Below, piece after piece: positions 1-8,317 of a stretch of 45,448 nt of DNA (positions within the stretch are counted from its first letter, which is position 1; every line of letters starts with the position of its first letter). Under the pieces are notes generated by a model. The model did no database searches, was not told the DNA's origin, and saw only the letters and a program-made list of their open reading frames with translations. Source of the DNA: Brevundimonas aveniformis DSM 17977 (GTDB lineage Bacteria > Pseudomonadota > Alphaproteobacteria > Caulobacterales > Caulobacteraceae); assembly GCF_000428765.1 (NCBI RefSeq), contig NZ_KE386797.1:1-45448 (forward strand), in the 5' to 3' direction. A program made the translations under genes and the position numbers.

Positions 1-4
1 TAAG

Positions 5-134
5 TTTGTCATCCCGGCCAAGCCGCTTCGCGGCGCAGAGCCGGGACAAGCGCGCCGCTCACTGCGCCATCCGACGCAATCCCGCCCTTGTCCCGGCTCG
101 CCCCCGCTTTCGCGGGGACGTCCGGGATGACAAA
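5..134. repeat. Palindromic intergenic element, copy 1
   Basis: Nested inverted repeat. The outer arms TTTGTCATCCCGG (5-17) and CCGGGATGACAAA (122-134) are perfect reverse complements of 13 nt. Inside them lies a second perfect pair, AGCCGGGACAAG (39-50) and CTTGTCCCGGCT (87-98). A related copy in the same orientation sits at 773-893. No open frame looks real across it. It resembles REP-like or MITE-like intergenic palindromes common in high-GC alphaproteobacteria; mobility is not shown. Confidence 0.6.
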
Positions 135-772
135 GTTGGGGGGATTGCACCCCCTCAACGCCCGCATTCCGCCCGAAAACACCCCTTCCGATCCATCACA
201 TCGCAAAAAGCGATCGCAAGTTATCCGCCGGCTTTTCCGTCTCCCCATACTCACACTCGTCTCCACCGCAGGGAGAGGCGCCTCAGGATCCAGGCACTGA
301 TGCGGCGGCGGGGATCGGTCGAGCGGGTTCTTTCCGTCGTCCGGCTATGGGTCGATACAAGCCCTCGGGTCGGGGCCGTTCCTGAAGACAGGGGCGTCCA
401 TCCGGGTCCCAGGGTGAAAGTCGATACGCCGGAGGGCCAAATGTCCGGGGCGAAACCCCGGAGCCCTGGAAGCGCCTGTAGGCTTCCAGCCCGCCGCGGG
501 CTCAGTTGCTCGGACCTGGTCGAATCGGGGATGCGAACCCGGCGGGCAAACGCAGCAAGCCGCGCCGGTCCCGACAAAAAGACCTTCCCTCGAGCCGCGC
601 GCGTCCACCGACCGAAGGCGGTGCCGGACACGGCCGAAAACACCCTCGCGTCCTACGGCGAAAGCACGGACGCACCCCACGGTTCCGGGCCATGACCCAG
701 CACCGCCTGCCTCTCCACCTCACCTTCGCTGGAAACCGCGAGGCGGCATCGGCGTGCCCGCTGCCCTAGAAG
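135..772. other. Unassigned block between two palindromic elements
   Basis: No protein gene I can support. Frames open on both strands are Arg/Pro/Ser-rich, mutually overlapping and lack convincing ribosome binding sites, as expected of high-GC non-coding DNA. Local palindromes (for example CCGGGGCGAAACCCCGG near 447-463) and a T-arm-like stretch on the minus strand near 530-545 suggest it could encode a structured RNA. I could not match it to RNase P RNA, tmRNA, 6S or SRP RNA by their conserved cores. Its identity is open. Confidence 0.3.
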
Positions 773-893
773 TTTGTCATCCCGGAACTCGCGCAGCGAA
801 TATCCGGCACAAGCGCGCCGCCCCCTGCCCCGCCCCACGCAGCCCCCCCTTGTCCCGGCTCTGCGCGCTACGCGCTTCGGCCCGGAGGACAAA
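773..893. repeat. Palindromic intergenic element, copy 2
   Basis: Second copy of the element at 5-134, same orientation. The left arm TTTGTCATCCCGG (773-785) is identical to copy 1; the right arm CCGGAGGACAAA (882-893) has decayed by a small change. The internal right arm CTTGTCCCGGCT is preserved near 849-860, the internal left arm is mutated (CCGGCACAAG). The shared segment ACAAGCGCGCCG confirms common origin. The two copies bracket the unassigned block. Confidence 0.55.
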
Positions 894-938
894 CCTGGGT
901 GGCTCTACTCACTCGCCACTCCCCCCCCCCGCCGAACA

Positions 939-966
939 TTGACTTTCCAGTCGAAATCTATATGTT
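939..966 (+). promoter_or_regulatory. Probable sigma-70 promoter for the DEAD-box helicase gene
   Basis: TTGACT (939-944) and TATGTT (961-966) separated by 16 bp, in a locally AT-rich pocket right after a run of ten C (921-930). Transcription from here would give a leader of about 130 nt before the helicase start at 1105, long for this genome and typical of cold- or growth-regulated RNA helicase genes. Motif-based call only. Confidence 0.4.
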
Positions 967-1104
967 GCACTGCACCACGGAGCAGGAAGGCGAATCCGCG
1001 CCGCCCGTTCGCCCCGACTGGGCGGTTCCGCGAAGCCAGACCGACCGATGGCGCCCCGATTCACGGGCCGCCGCGTCACATCCCTTCCGCCCGTACAGGA
1101 TTCC

Positions 1105-2649
1105 ATGACTGAATTTTCCAAACTTGGCCTTTCGGCCACGACGCTGAAAGCTATCGCCGACACCGGCTACACCGAAGCCACCCCCATCCAGGAACAGGCC
1201 ATCCCCGTGGCCCTCGCCGGCCGCGACGTGCTCGGCATCGCCCAGACGGGCACCGGCAAGACCGCCGCCTTCACCCTGCCGATGGTCGATCGACTGTCCA
1301 ACGGTTTCGCCAAGGCCCGTATGCCGCGCGCCCTCGTCCTGGCCCCGACCCGCGAACTGGCCGACCAGGTCGCCGAGAGCTTCGCCAAATACGCCAAGGG
1401 TACCAAGCTAAGCTGGGCGCTCCTGATCGGCGGCGTCTCCATGGGTGACCAGGTGTCGGCGCTCGACAAAGGCGTGGACGTGCTGATCGCCACGCCTGGC
1501 CGCCTGCTTGACCTGTTCGATCGTGGCAAGGTTCTGCTGACCGGCGTTCAGATCATGGTCGTCGACGAAGCCGACCGTATGCTCGACATGGGCTTTATCC
1601 CCGACATCGAGCGCATCTTCAAACTGACGCCGCCGCGCCGCCAGACCCTGTTCTTCTCGGCCACCATGCCGCCGGAGATCACCCGGCTGACCACCCAGTT
1701 CCTCAAGGACCCGACCCGCATCGAGGTCGCCCGTCCCGCCTCGACTGCCGACACCATCCGTCAGTTCGTCGCCCCCATCGGCTCGGCCGATCCCAAGGCC
1801 AAGCGCACGGCGCTGCGGATGCTGATCGAACGGTCGGACGTGAAGAACGGCATCGTCTTCTGCAACCGCAAATCCGAAGTCGATATCGTCGCCAAGTCCC
1901 TGACCGTGCACGGCTTTGACGCCGCGCCGATCCACGGCGACCTCGACCAGTCGACCCGGATGAAGACCCTGGCCGGCTTCCGCGCCGGTGAGCTGAAGAT
2001 CCTCGTGGCCTCCGATGTCGCCGCGCGCGGGCTCGACATCCCGGACGTCAGCCACGTCTTCAACTACGACGTGCCGCACACCGCTGACGACTACGTCCAC
2101 CGCATCGGTCGCACCGGCCGCGCCGGGCGCTCGGGCGAGGCCTATATGATCGTCACCCCGGCCGATGACCGCTCGTATGACAAGGTTCTCAAGCTCATCA
2201 AGATGACGCCGGAGACGCTGGACCTTCAACTCGACGTCTCCGAGCTGAAGTCGACGCCGCGCCAGAAGGAAGACCGCAAGCGCACGCGTCGCGACACCCG
2301 CCCGCGGCCGGTCGCCGAGCATGGCCAGACCGCCTCGATGCAGCCGATTCAAAGCGCCGCTGCGACCGGTGAGCCGGCTCCGGCCAACGATGAACAGCCG
2401 CCGCTGGTCGCTGTCGTCGATCATGAGCCCAGCAAGCCGCGTCGTTCGCGCGGTGGCCGCGGTCGCAAGTCGGATGGAGTCGAGGCGGCTTCGGAGCCGA
2501 CTGAATCGGCTGACGCGGCAGCCCGTCCTGCCCGCAAGCAGGATCGCGCCAAGCCAAAAGCGGACAGCGAACCTGTTCGCACCCCGGGATTCGGGGATGC
2601 CACGCCGGCCTTCCTACTGCGCCCCGCTCTGAAAAAAGAACCGGCTTAA
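1105..2649 (+). CDS. DEAD-box ATP-dependent RNA helicase, RhlE-like
   Basis: ATP-dependent RNA unwinding, likely in ribosome assembly or RNA turnover in the cytoplasm. All family motifs are visible in order: Q motif (ATPIQEQ), motif I (AQTGTGKT), PTRELA, TPGRL, DEAD box (VVDEADRMLDMGF), SAT, then in the second RecA lobe VFCNRKSEVD, ASDVAARGLD and HRIGRTGRAG. After about residue 370 a low-complexity tail of about 140 residues follows, rich in Arg, Lys, Ala and Pro (RSRGGRGRK), as in RhlE-type helicases where it binds RNA. I chose ATG 1105 because AGGA lies 4 nt upstream and MTEFSKLGLS is the usual family start; an in-frame ATG at 1048 adds 19 unrelated residues. 514 aa. Confidence 0.93.
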   Translation: MTEFSKLGLSATTLKAIADTGYTEATPIQEQAIPVALAGRDVLGIAQTGTGKTAAFTLPMVDRLSNGFAKARMPRALVLAPTRELADQVAESFAKYAKGTKLSWALLIGGVSMGDQVSALDKGVDVLIATPGRLLDLFDRGKVLLTGVQIMVVDEADRMLDMGFIPDIERIFKLTPPRRQTLFFSATMPPEITRLTTQFLKDPTRIEVARPASTADTIRQFVAPIGSADPKAKRTALRMLIERSDVKNGIVFCNRKSEVDIVAKSLTVHGFDAAPIHGDLDQSTRMKTLAGFRAGELKILVASDVAARGLDIPDVSHVFNYDVPHTADDYVHRIGRTGRAGRSGEAYMIVTPADDRSYDKVLKLIKMTPETLDLQLDVSELKSTPRQKEDRKRTRRDTRPRPVAEHGQTASMQPIQSAAATGEPAPANDEQPPLVAVVDHEPSKPRRSRGGRGRKSDGVEAASEPTESADAAARPARKQDRAKPKADSEPVRTPGFGDATPAFLLRPALKKEPA

Positions 2650-2719
2650 TCACACCGTTACCCTTGCCGGGCTAGGCTTCCTCGTTACGGTCGGAAAATC
2701 CGACCTCGAGGGACGCCGG

Positions 2720-3763
2720 ATGACTTCAGACGTCGACACCAGGCTTAGAGGCCCAGCCGCCTATGAGCTGGCCAAGACCGCACTCCAGGAGATGGAGACG
2801 GCGAGCGTCTGGCCGACTCCGCTGAACTTCGAGATCTGGCTGCATTCCTTGAGCAACCCCGAGAGCGGACTGGCGATCGAGCTACGCCGCATTCTCGCCA
2901 ACGGGCCGCTGACCGAAGACGAATCCGAGCGCCTGGCCGCCGAATATCTGCCACGCGCCCGCCTATCGGATGAGATCCGTGACGCTGGGGCCCAGCTGTC
3001 CCGCGAATTGAGCAGCGTGGCGGGCGCCATCGCTGACGCCCAACGCAACCAGGCCTCCTACGGGGAAACCCTGGCTGAAGCCGACGAAAAGCTGACGTCC
3101 GGCGGCGACATTCAGAAAACCATCGCCAGCCTGGCGGCGGCCACACGAAGGGTGTCCGTCGAGAATGCGGCCCTTGAACAGCGCCTGTCGGATTCGACCC
3201 GTGAGGTCGGCAAGCTGCGCGAACACCTCGAACAGGTCCGGCGCGAAGCCATGACCGACGCCCTGACCAAACTGGCCAATCGCAAGGCCTTTGACGACGA
3301 GCTGGAGCGCCAGTGCGAAGTCGCCGAAAGGGACAACAAGCCCCTGGCCCTGGCCGTGCTCGACATCGACCATTTCAAACGCTTCAACGATACCTGGGGC
3401 CACCAGACCGGGGACCAGGTCATCCGCTATGTCGCCAGCGTCCTGTCGCGCCTGGCCCTGCCCCCGCGGGTCGCGGCCCGCTATGGCGGCGAAGAGTTTG
3501 CCCTGATCTTCCCGGCTGAAACGGCTCAGGCCGTTGAAGCCGCGCTGGATCACACCCGGCGTGAGATTGCTTCACGATCCTTGAAGCGTCGTTCGACCAA
3601 CGAGGACCTCGGGGCGGTCACGATTTCGATTGGACTGGCCCAATGGCAGCCCGGCGAAAAGCCGGTTGGCCTGATCGAGCGCGCCGATGAGGCCCTCTAT
3701 GCTTCAAAGCGCAATGGGCGCAACCGCATGACCGTGGCTCAGGATCGGGCCAAGGCCGCCTGA
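2720..3763 (+). CDS. Cytoplasmic diguanylate cyclase (GGDEF)
   Basis: Makes cyclic di-GMP from two GTP. The C-terminal half (about residues 175-340) is a GGDEF domain with intact active-site signature RYGGEEF near residue 254 and the usual MTDALTKLANRKAFD and DIDHFKRFND blocks. The RxxD allosteric I-site expected just before the signature is absent: the sequence there is LPPRVAAR. The N-terminal half has no transmembrane segment; it starts with a conserved-looking helical block containing PTPLNFEIWLH and continues as probable coiled coil (residues 90-170), which could dimerise the enzyme. GAGGGA lies 6 nt before the ATG. It stands alone between the helicase and plsC genes. Confidence 0.9.
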   Translation: MTSDVDTRLRGPAAYELAKTALQEMETASVWPTPLNFEIWLHSLSNPESGLAIELRRILANGPLTEDESERLAAEYLPRARLSDEIRDAGAQLSRELSSVAGAIADAQRNQASYGETLAEADEKLTSGGDIQKTIASLAAATRRVSVENAALEQRLSDSTREVGKLREHLEQVRREAMTDALTKLANRKAFDDELERQCEVAERDNKPLALAVLDIDHFKRFNDTWGHQTGDQVIRYVASVLSRLALPPRVAARYGGEEFALIFPAETAQAVEAALDHTRREIASRSLKRRSTNEDLGAVTISIGLAQWQPGEKPVGLIERADEALYASKRNGRNRMTVAQDRAKAA

Positions 3764-3803
3764 CCCCTATCCCCGCTCAAACCGACACGGCTAGACTGTC
3801 GCG

Positions 3804-4577
3804 ATGAGAAGTCTGGCCTTCAACATCGCCTACTGGATCCTCTCGATCCTCTACACCCTGGCAGCGGCCTTTGCCGCGCTCGCGCCGGGACGCCGCGCCG
3901 TTCAGTGGATCATTCGTCGCTACGTCAAACGCATGGTTCAGGCCATGCGCGTCCTGGCCGGCATTCGGATCGAGGCGCGCGGCAAGGCGCGTCTGCCCGA
4001 AGGGGCCTTCATTATCGCCGCCAAACACCAGAGCTGGGGCGACGGCTTCTGCGTCTATGACCAGTTCGACGACCTGGCCTTCGTCACCGGCGATCATCTT
4101 GAGAAATTCCCGCTGTTGGGGACCGTTCTGCAAAAACTCGGGGCCATCGTCGTCAACAACTGCGGCGGCCACGAAGCTCGCAAGGCGCTCGCGCAATCCG
4201 CCGCCATCGCGCACGAACAGGGCCGCAAGATCCTCATCTATCCCGAGGGCAATCTGGCCAAGATCGGCGAGAAATTCCGCTACAGAACCGGCGTCTGGCA
4301 CATGTACCGCGACTTCGACATGCCGGTCGTGCCGCTGGCGACCAACCTCGGCCTCTTCTGGCCGCAGGAAGAGTTCACAAAGACCCCCGGCACCGCCTCC
4401 ATCGAATTCCTTGACCCCATCCCCACTGGCCTGCCCAAGGCCGAGTTCATGGCACGACTGGAAGAGGCCGTAGAGGCCCGCACCGCTGAGCTTGTTGCCG
4501 AGGCGACGGGCCAGCCGGTGAAGCCTGCCGTTCAGGTCCCGGCACCTGATGAGGCTCGGAAGGCCACGGCGAACTGA
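3804..4577 (+). CDS. plsC: 1-acyl-sn-glycerol-3-phosphate acyltransferase
   Basis: Transfers an acyl chain to lysophosphatidic acid to make phosphatidic acid at the inner membrane. The catalytic HX4D motif is H75-D80 (HQSWGD), and the substrate-binding PEG motif is seen in IYPEGN about 70 residues later. A hydrophobic N-terminal segment (residues 5-28) probably anchors it. 257 aa, normal family length. The last 30 residues are a loose Pro/Ala-rich tail. It starts 40 nt after the diguanylate cyclase gene, so the two may be cotranscribed. Confidence 0.9.
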   Translation: MRSLAFNIAYWILSILYTLAAAFAALAPGRRAVQWIIRRYVKRMVQAMRVLAGIRIEARGKARLPEGAFIIAAKHQSWGDGFCVYDQFDDLAFVTGDHLEKFPLLGTVLQKLGAIVVNNCGGHEARKALAQSAAIAHEQGRKILIYPEGNLAKIGEKFRYRTGVWHMYRDFDMPVVPLATNLGLFWPQEEFTKTPGTASIEFLDPIPTGLPKAEFMARLEEAVEARTAELVAEATGQPVKPAVQVPAPDEARKATAN

Positions 4578-4631
4578 GCCGTTGCATCGACTTCGAGAGG
4601 GGTCCACATCACCAGGGTTCGGGGACCTCAT

Positions 4632-6009
4632 ATGCAACAGGATCTGACTCAGGGGTCGATCACGCGCCACCTGCTCGGCATGGCGGCCTTCATCGGCATA
4701 GGTCTGGTATTTCAGACGGCCTACTATCTGGTAGACCTCTATTTCGTCGGCCATCTGGGTCCTGCGGCCATCGCCGGGGTCGGCCTGTCGGGGATCGCTT
4801 TTTTTCCTGGCTATGGCGCTCGGCCCGATGGTCGGCGTTGGAGCGCTGTCGCTGATCGCGCGCGCCATCGGGGCCAGGAGGCCGGAGGAGGCAGACGGCG
4901 TCTATCGTCAAACACTGCTGCTCTCCCTGGCGTTGTCGATGATCGTACTGGCCGGGGGCTATCTGCTGGCCGGCCCGGCCATGGCCGCCCTCGCAGCCGA
5001 CGATGCGACCCACCAGCAGGCGACGCTCTATCTCTACGGCTTCATCCCCGCGCTCGCCCTGATGTTCCCGACCGGAGCCATGGCCGCCGCGCTGCGCGCC
5101 GCCGGTGTCGTGCGCCAGCCGATGTTCGTTCAAACCGCCGCCGTCTTGATCAACATAATCCTCGCCCCCGTGCTCATCGCCGGCTGGGGCACGGGTGTTC
5201 CACTCGGGGTCTTCGGCGCGGGTCTGGCGTCCTCACTGGCGGGTCTTGCCGGCTTGATCGCCTTCGCCCTGATGTTCGACCGGGTGCAGACCTTGATCCG
5301 CCAGCCGTTCCGTCTGGATCGTCTGGACCTAGGCCTGTCGCGCCGCATCATCGGCATCGGCCTGCCGTCAGCGGGCGAGTTCGCTCTGATGTTCCTGACG
5401 GGACTGGTCGTCTATGGCGTCATCGCCCGGTTCGGCCCGGACGCCCAGGCCGGCTACGGCGTCGGCTCGCGCGTGATGCAGGCCATCTTCCTGCCCGCGA
5501 TGGCCATCGCCTTCGCTGTCGCCCCCGTCGCCGGTCAGAATTTCGGCGCCGGACAAGCCGCCCGCGTCCGCGAGACCGTGACCAAGGCCGCCCTCTTCAG
5601 CTCGATCCTGATGCTGAGCCTGCTGGCTTTCTGCCAGATCTCGCCGCACGCCCTGGTCGCGCCCTTTTCGAACGATCCCGCCGTGATCGACGTGGCCGCG
5701 CACTTCCTGCGGATCATCTCGCTGAACTTCCTGCCCTCGGCCCTGATCTTCACAGCGTCGGGGACCTTCCAGGCGCTCGGCGACACTCGCCCGGCCCTGA
5801 TCGGCAGTGCCAGCCGCCTGATCACCTTCGCCGGCCCGGCGATCTGGCTTTCGGGCCAGCCGTGGGCGCGGCTCGACCATGTCTGGATGCTGTCGGCGGC
5901 ATCAGTGGTGTTGCACGCCGCCATCGTGCTGTGGCTGCTGCGCGGACAACTCCGCAAGAAGCTGTCCGGTCTTGCGGCCCCGGTCAGCGTCGCTTCGGCT
6001 TCGGCCTGA
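4632..6009 (+). pseudogene. MATE family efflux transporter, frame broken at a T7 run
   Basis: Na+ or H+ coupled multidrug/metabolite exporter family. The first frame (from ATG 4632, GGGGACC ribosome site) encodes the MATE N-terminus with TM1-2 (AFIGIGLVFQTAYYLVDLYF). After GLSGIAF it loses homology; the rest of the transporter, starting FFLAMALGPMVGVG, continues in the next frame to TGA at 6009. The switch coincides with seven consecutive T at 4799-4805: with six T the protein reads through as one normal transporter of about 458 aa. So this is either a recent one-base insertion, a sequencing error, or a site where slippage restores the frame. Everything downstream of the shift looks undecayed. 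Confidence 0.8.
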
Positions 6010-6328
6010 GGGCGACTTCGACGGACTTGCGGGCCCAGGCGACGGCCTCGTCGGCGTCGTCCACCGCCGTCTCCGGCAGGGACCAATAGGCCATGACCAT
6101 GACCTCGCCGGCCTTGGTCGCATAGTTGAACTGGCGCGCGCCCTCGGCCTCCAGCCCGGCCGCCAGCGCCTCGTCGGCCTTGAGCCAGATTTCGCCGTCG
6201 TCGAGGATGGCGAACATGGCCCCGCCGAACTTGACCCCGGCGGCGCCGAACATCGGCTTGATCTCGATGGCACCCAGGTCCTTCAGATGATCGCGCACCC
6301 AGTCGCCGAAAGCCCGGTCGTAGGCCAT
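5984..6328 (-). CDS. TfoX/Sxy N-terminal domain protein
   Basis: Small protein of the TfoX_N family (KPMFGAAGVKFGG ... MFAILDDGEIWLKAD), 114 aa. In gammaproteobacteria the domain belongs to the competence regulator Sxy; stand-alone copies like this one have no established role. It is the last gene of the suf operon: its ATG overlaps the sufA stop (TGATG at 6326-6330), so its translation is coupled to Fe-S assembly genes. Its 3' end overlaps the convergent MATE gene by 26 nt. Confidence 0.82.
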   Translation of the reverse strand: MAYDRAFGDWVRDHLKDLGAIEIKPMFGAAGVKFGGAMFAILDDGEIWLKADEALAAGLEAEGARQFNYATKAGEVMVMAYWSLPETAVDDADEAVAWARKSVEVALRPKPKRR

Positions 6329-6708
6329 CAGGCCTCAGGCGCCGGGACGATGGTGACGCTCTCGCCGCAGCCGCAGGCGTCCGTCTCATTCGGATTACGG
6401 AACACGAACTTGGACGCCAGTCGGGTCGTCTCGTAGTCGATCTCCGACCCCAACAGGAACAACACCGCCTTGGGTTCGATCACCACCTTGGCACCCTTGT
6501 CCTCGACCACTTCATCGAGCGGGTCGATCGTCTCGGCATAGGAGACGACGTATTCCTGACCGGCACAGCCGCCGTTCTTGACCCCCACGCGCAGGGCCGC
6601 CGCCGGCTTCTCAGCGCGGGCCATGATCTCGCGAACTCGCTCTGCCGCCGCCTCGGTCAGGCGCACGACCTGGGGCCTCGGGCGTCGGCGGACGGTCTCG
6701 GCGTCCAT
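6328..6708 (-). CDS. sufA: Fe-S cluster assembly A-type carrier (SufA/IscA family)
   Basis: HesB/IscA-type carrier that receives Fe-S clusters from the SufBCD scaffold and hands them to apoproteins. The three cluster-binding Cys of the family are present: one in NGGCAGQEY and two in the C-terminal DACGCGES. 126 aa from the ATG at 6708, which overlaps the preceding stop (TGATG); a longer reading frame upstream adds residues not typical of the family. Position near the end of an iscR-sufBCDS operon supports the SufA assignment. Confidence 0.9.
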   Translation of the reverse strand: MDAETVRRRPRPQVVRLTEAAAERVREIMARAEKPAAALRVGVKNGGCAGQEYVVSYAETIDPLDEVVEDKGAKVVIEPKAVLFLLGSEIDYETTRLASKFVFRNPNETDACGCGESVTIVPAPEA

Positions 6709-7106
6709 CAGAACATATTGAGCGAGAGCTTGGCCTCGTCGCTCATCCTCGAAGGATCCCACGGCGGATCGAACACCAGCTTGGCCGTCGCCGAACGAAT
6801 GCCGTCGACCTTGGCCACCGCTTCCTCGACCCAGCCCGGCATCTCGCCTGCCACCGGACAGCCCGGCGCGGTCAGGGTCATCTCGATCAATACGTCACGG
6901 TCGTCATTGATGTCGACCTTGTAGATCAGGCCCAGCTCATAGATGTCGACCGGGATCTCCGGGTCGAACACGGTCTTGAGCGCCTCGACGATGGCGTCGG
7001 TCAGATTAGCGATTTCCAGCTCGGTCATGGCCCCGGTCTGAGGCGCGTCCCACGCCTTGGCGAAGTCTTCGCTGGTGCTGATTTTGGGGTCGTCCATGGT
7101 CGTCAC
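6708..7106 (-). CDS. SUF-associated DUF59/MIP18-like protein (SufT-like)
   Basis: Fe-S assembly accessory protein of the DUF59/PaaD-like family, called SufT when found in suf operons. Family features are FDPEIPVDIYELGLIY and the conserved Cys in TLTAPGCPVAGEMP. 132 aa if it starts at GTG 7106, which overlaps the sufS stop in GTGA; 129 aa if it starts at the in-frame ATG 7097. The first 30 residues are variable and probably disordered. The stop overlaps the sufA start. Confidence 0.88.
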   Translation of the reverse strand: MTTMDDPKISTSEDFAKAWDAPQTGAMTELEIANLTDAIVEALKTVFDPEIPVDIYELGLIYKVDINDDRDVLIEMTLTAPGCPVAGEMPGWVEEAVAKVDGIRSATAKLVFDPPWDPSRMSDEAKLSLNMF

Positions 7107-8317
7107 TGAAAGAAGGTCCGGGCCTTGCCGAGAGCGTCGACGAAAATGTCCACATCCTCGAACGTATTATATAGGGCGAAGCTGGCGCGAATGCTCGAAG
7201 TCAGTCCAAAGCGCGACATTAGCGGCTCGGCGCAGTGCTGTCCGGCCCGGACCGCCACGCCATAGCGGTCCAAGATCTGAGCGATGTCGTGGGCGTGCGC
7301 CCCATCCACGGTGAAGGCCAGGATCGCACCCTTGTCCGGTGCGGTACCGAGCGGACGGAACCAGTCATGGCCGCGCAGGGCCTCGAAAGCGCGCTGATAG
7401 AGCGCCGTCTCGTGCGCCTCCACGGCGGCGCGGTCGAAGGCCGACAGCCACTCGATCGCCGCGCCAAGACCGATAGCCTCCAGGATCGGCGGCGTGCCCG
7501 CCTCGAACCGGCGCGGCGGCTCGGCGTAGCGAACGGTGTCCTCGGTGACACTCTCGATCATCTCACCGCCACCCTGATACGGCGGCAGGGCGGAGAGCGC
7601 CTCGGCCTTGCCGTAGAGAACGCCGATGCCGGTCGGGCCATACAGCTTGTGACCGGTGCAGACATAGAAATCACAGTCCAGCGCTTTCAAATCGACCGGC
7701 AAGTGGACCGCGCCCTGGCAGCCGTCGACGACCATCACCGCCCCGACAGCGTGCGCTAGCCCGGCGATCTCGGCGACCGGATTGATCGTGCCCAGCACGT
7801 TCGACATCTGGGTGATCGACACCACGCGCGTCCGCGGTCCGATCAGCGAGGCCAGATGGTCCATGTCGAGCGCCCCGTCGTCGAGCACCCGGGCAAACCT
7901 CAGCACCGCCCCGCGCCGCTCGCGCAGCAGGTGCCAGGGCACGACGTTGGAATGGTGCTCCATCTGGCTGACGACGATCTCGTCGCCCTCACCGATGGAC
8001 TGGCCAATGGACGACGCCACCAGATTGATCGCCTCAGTGCCGCCCTTGGTGAAGACGATTTCGTCCTCGCCGGCGTTCAGGAACCGCGCCACCGACCGCC
8101 GGGCGCCCTCATAGGCCTCGGTCGTTTCATTGGCGAGCGTGTGCAGGCCGCGGTGGACATTGGCGTAAGAGCCGGACATTGCGCCGGCCATGGCGTCGAT
8201 CACGGCGCGCGGTTTCTGGCTCGATGCAGCGTTGTCCAGATAGACCAGCGGCTTGCCGTTCACCTGCCGCGACAGGATCGGAAACTGGGCGCGGGCGGCC
8301 AGGGCGTCGAAGGTCAT
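7103..8317 (-). CDS. sufS: Cysteine desulfurase SufS
   Basis: PLP enzyme that takes sulfur from L-cysteine for Fe-S assembly, group II desulfurase. The PLP Lys lies in CTGHKLYGPTGIG, and the persulfide Cys in RAGQHCAEPLM. 404 aa. I chose ATG 8317 because it overlaps the sufD stop (TAATG) and GGAG lies 10-13 nt upstream; an ATG 21 nt earlier is possible. This is the second desulfurase in the same operon; the other (12158-13291) is of the IscS/NifS type. Confidence 0.95.
   Translation of the reverse strand: MTFDALAARAQFPILSRQVNGKPLVYLDNAASSQKPRAVIDAMAGAMSGSYANVHRGLHTLANETTEAYEGARRSVARFLNAGEDEIVFTKGGTEAINLVASSIGQSIGEGDEIVVSQMEHHSNVVPWHLLRERRGAVLRFARVLDDGALDMDHLASLIGPRTRVVSITQMSNVLGTINPVAEIAGLAHAVGAVMVVDGCQGAVHLPVDLKALDCDFYVCTGHKLYGPTGIGVLYGKAEALSALPPYQGGGEMIESVTEDTVRYAEPPRRFEAGTPPILEAIGLGAAIEWLSAFDRAAVEAHETALYQRAFEALRGHDWFRPLGTAPDKGAILAFTVDGAHAHDIAQILDRYGVAVRAGQHCAEPLMSRFGLTSSIRASFALYNTFEDVDIFVDALGKARTFFQ

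Noticed and set aside
518..560. T-arm-like sequence suggesting a permuted tmRNA
   Set aside because: Spacing to a CCA end is wrong and no tag-coding sequence or conserved tmRNA core is present.
1408..2424. 338-codon open frame antisense to the helicase gene
   Set aside because: High-GC shadow frame; no ribosome site and the plus-strand gene has all helicase motifs.
3777..4868. 363-codon open frame antisense to plsC and the MATE gene
   Set aside because: Composition is a reverse-strand shadow; plsC motifs on the other strand are intact.
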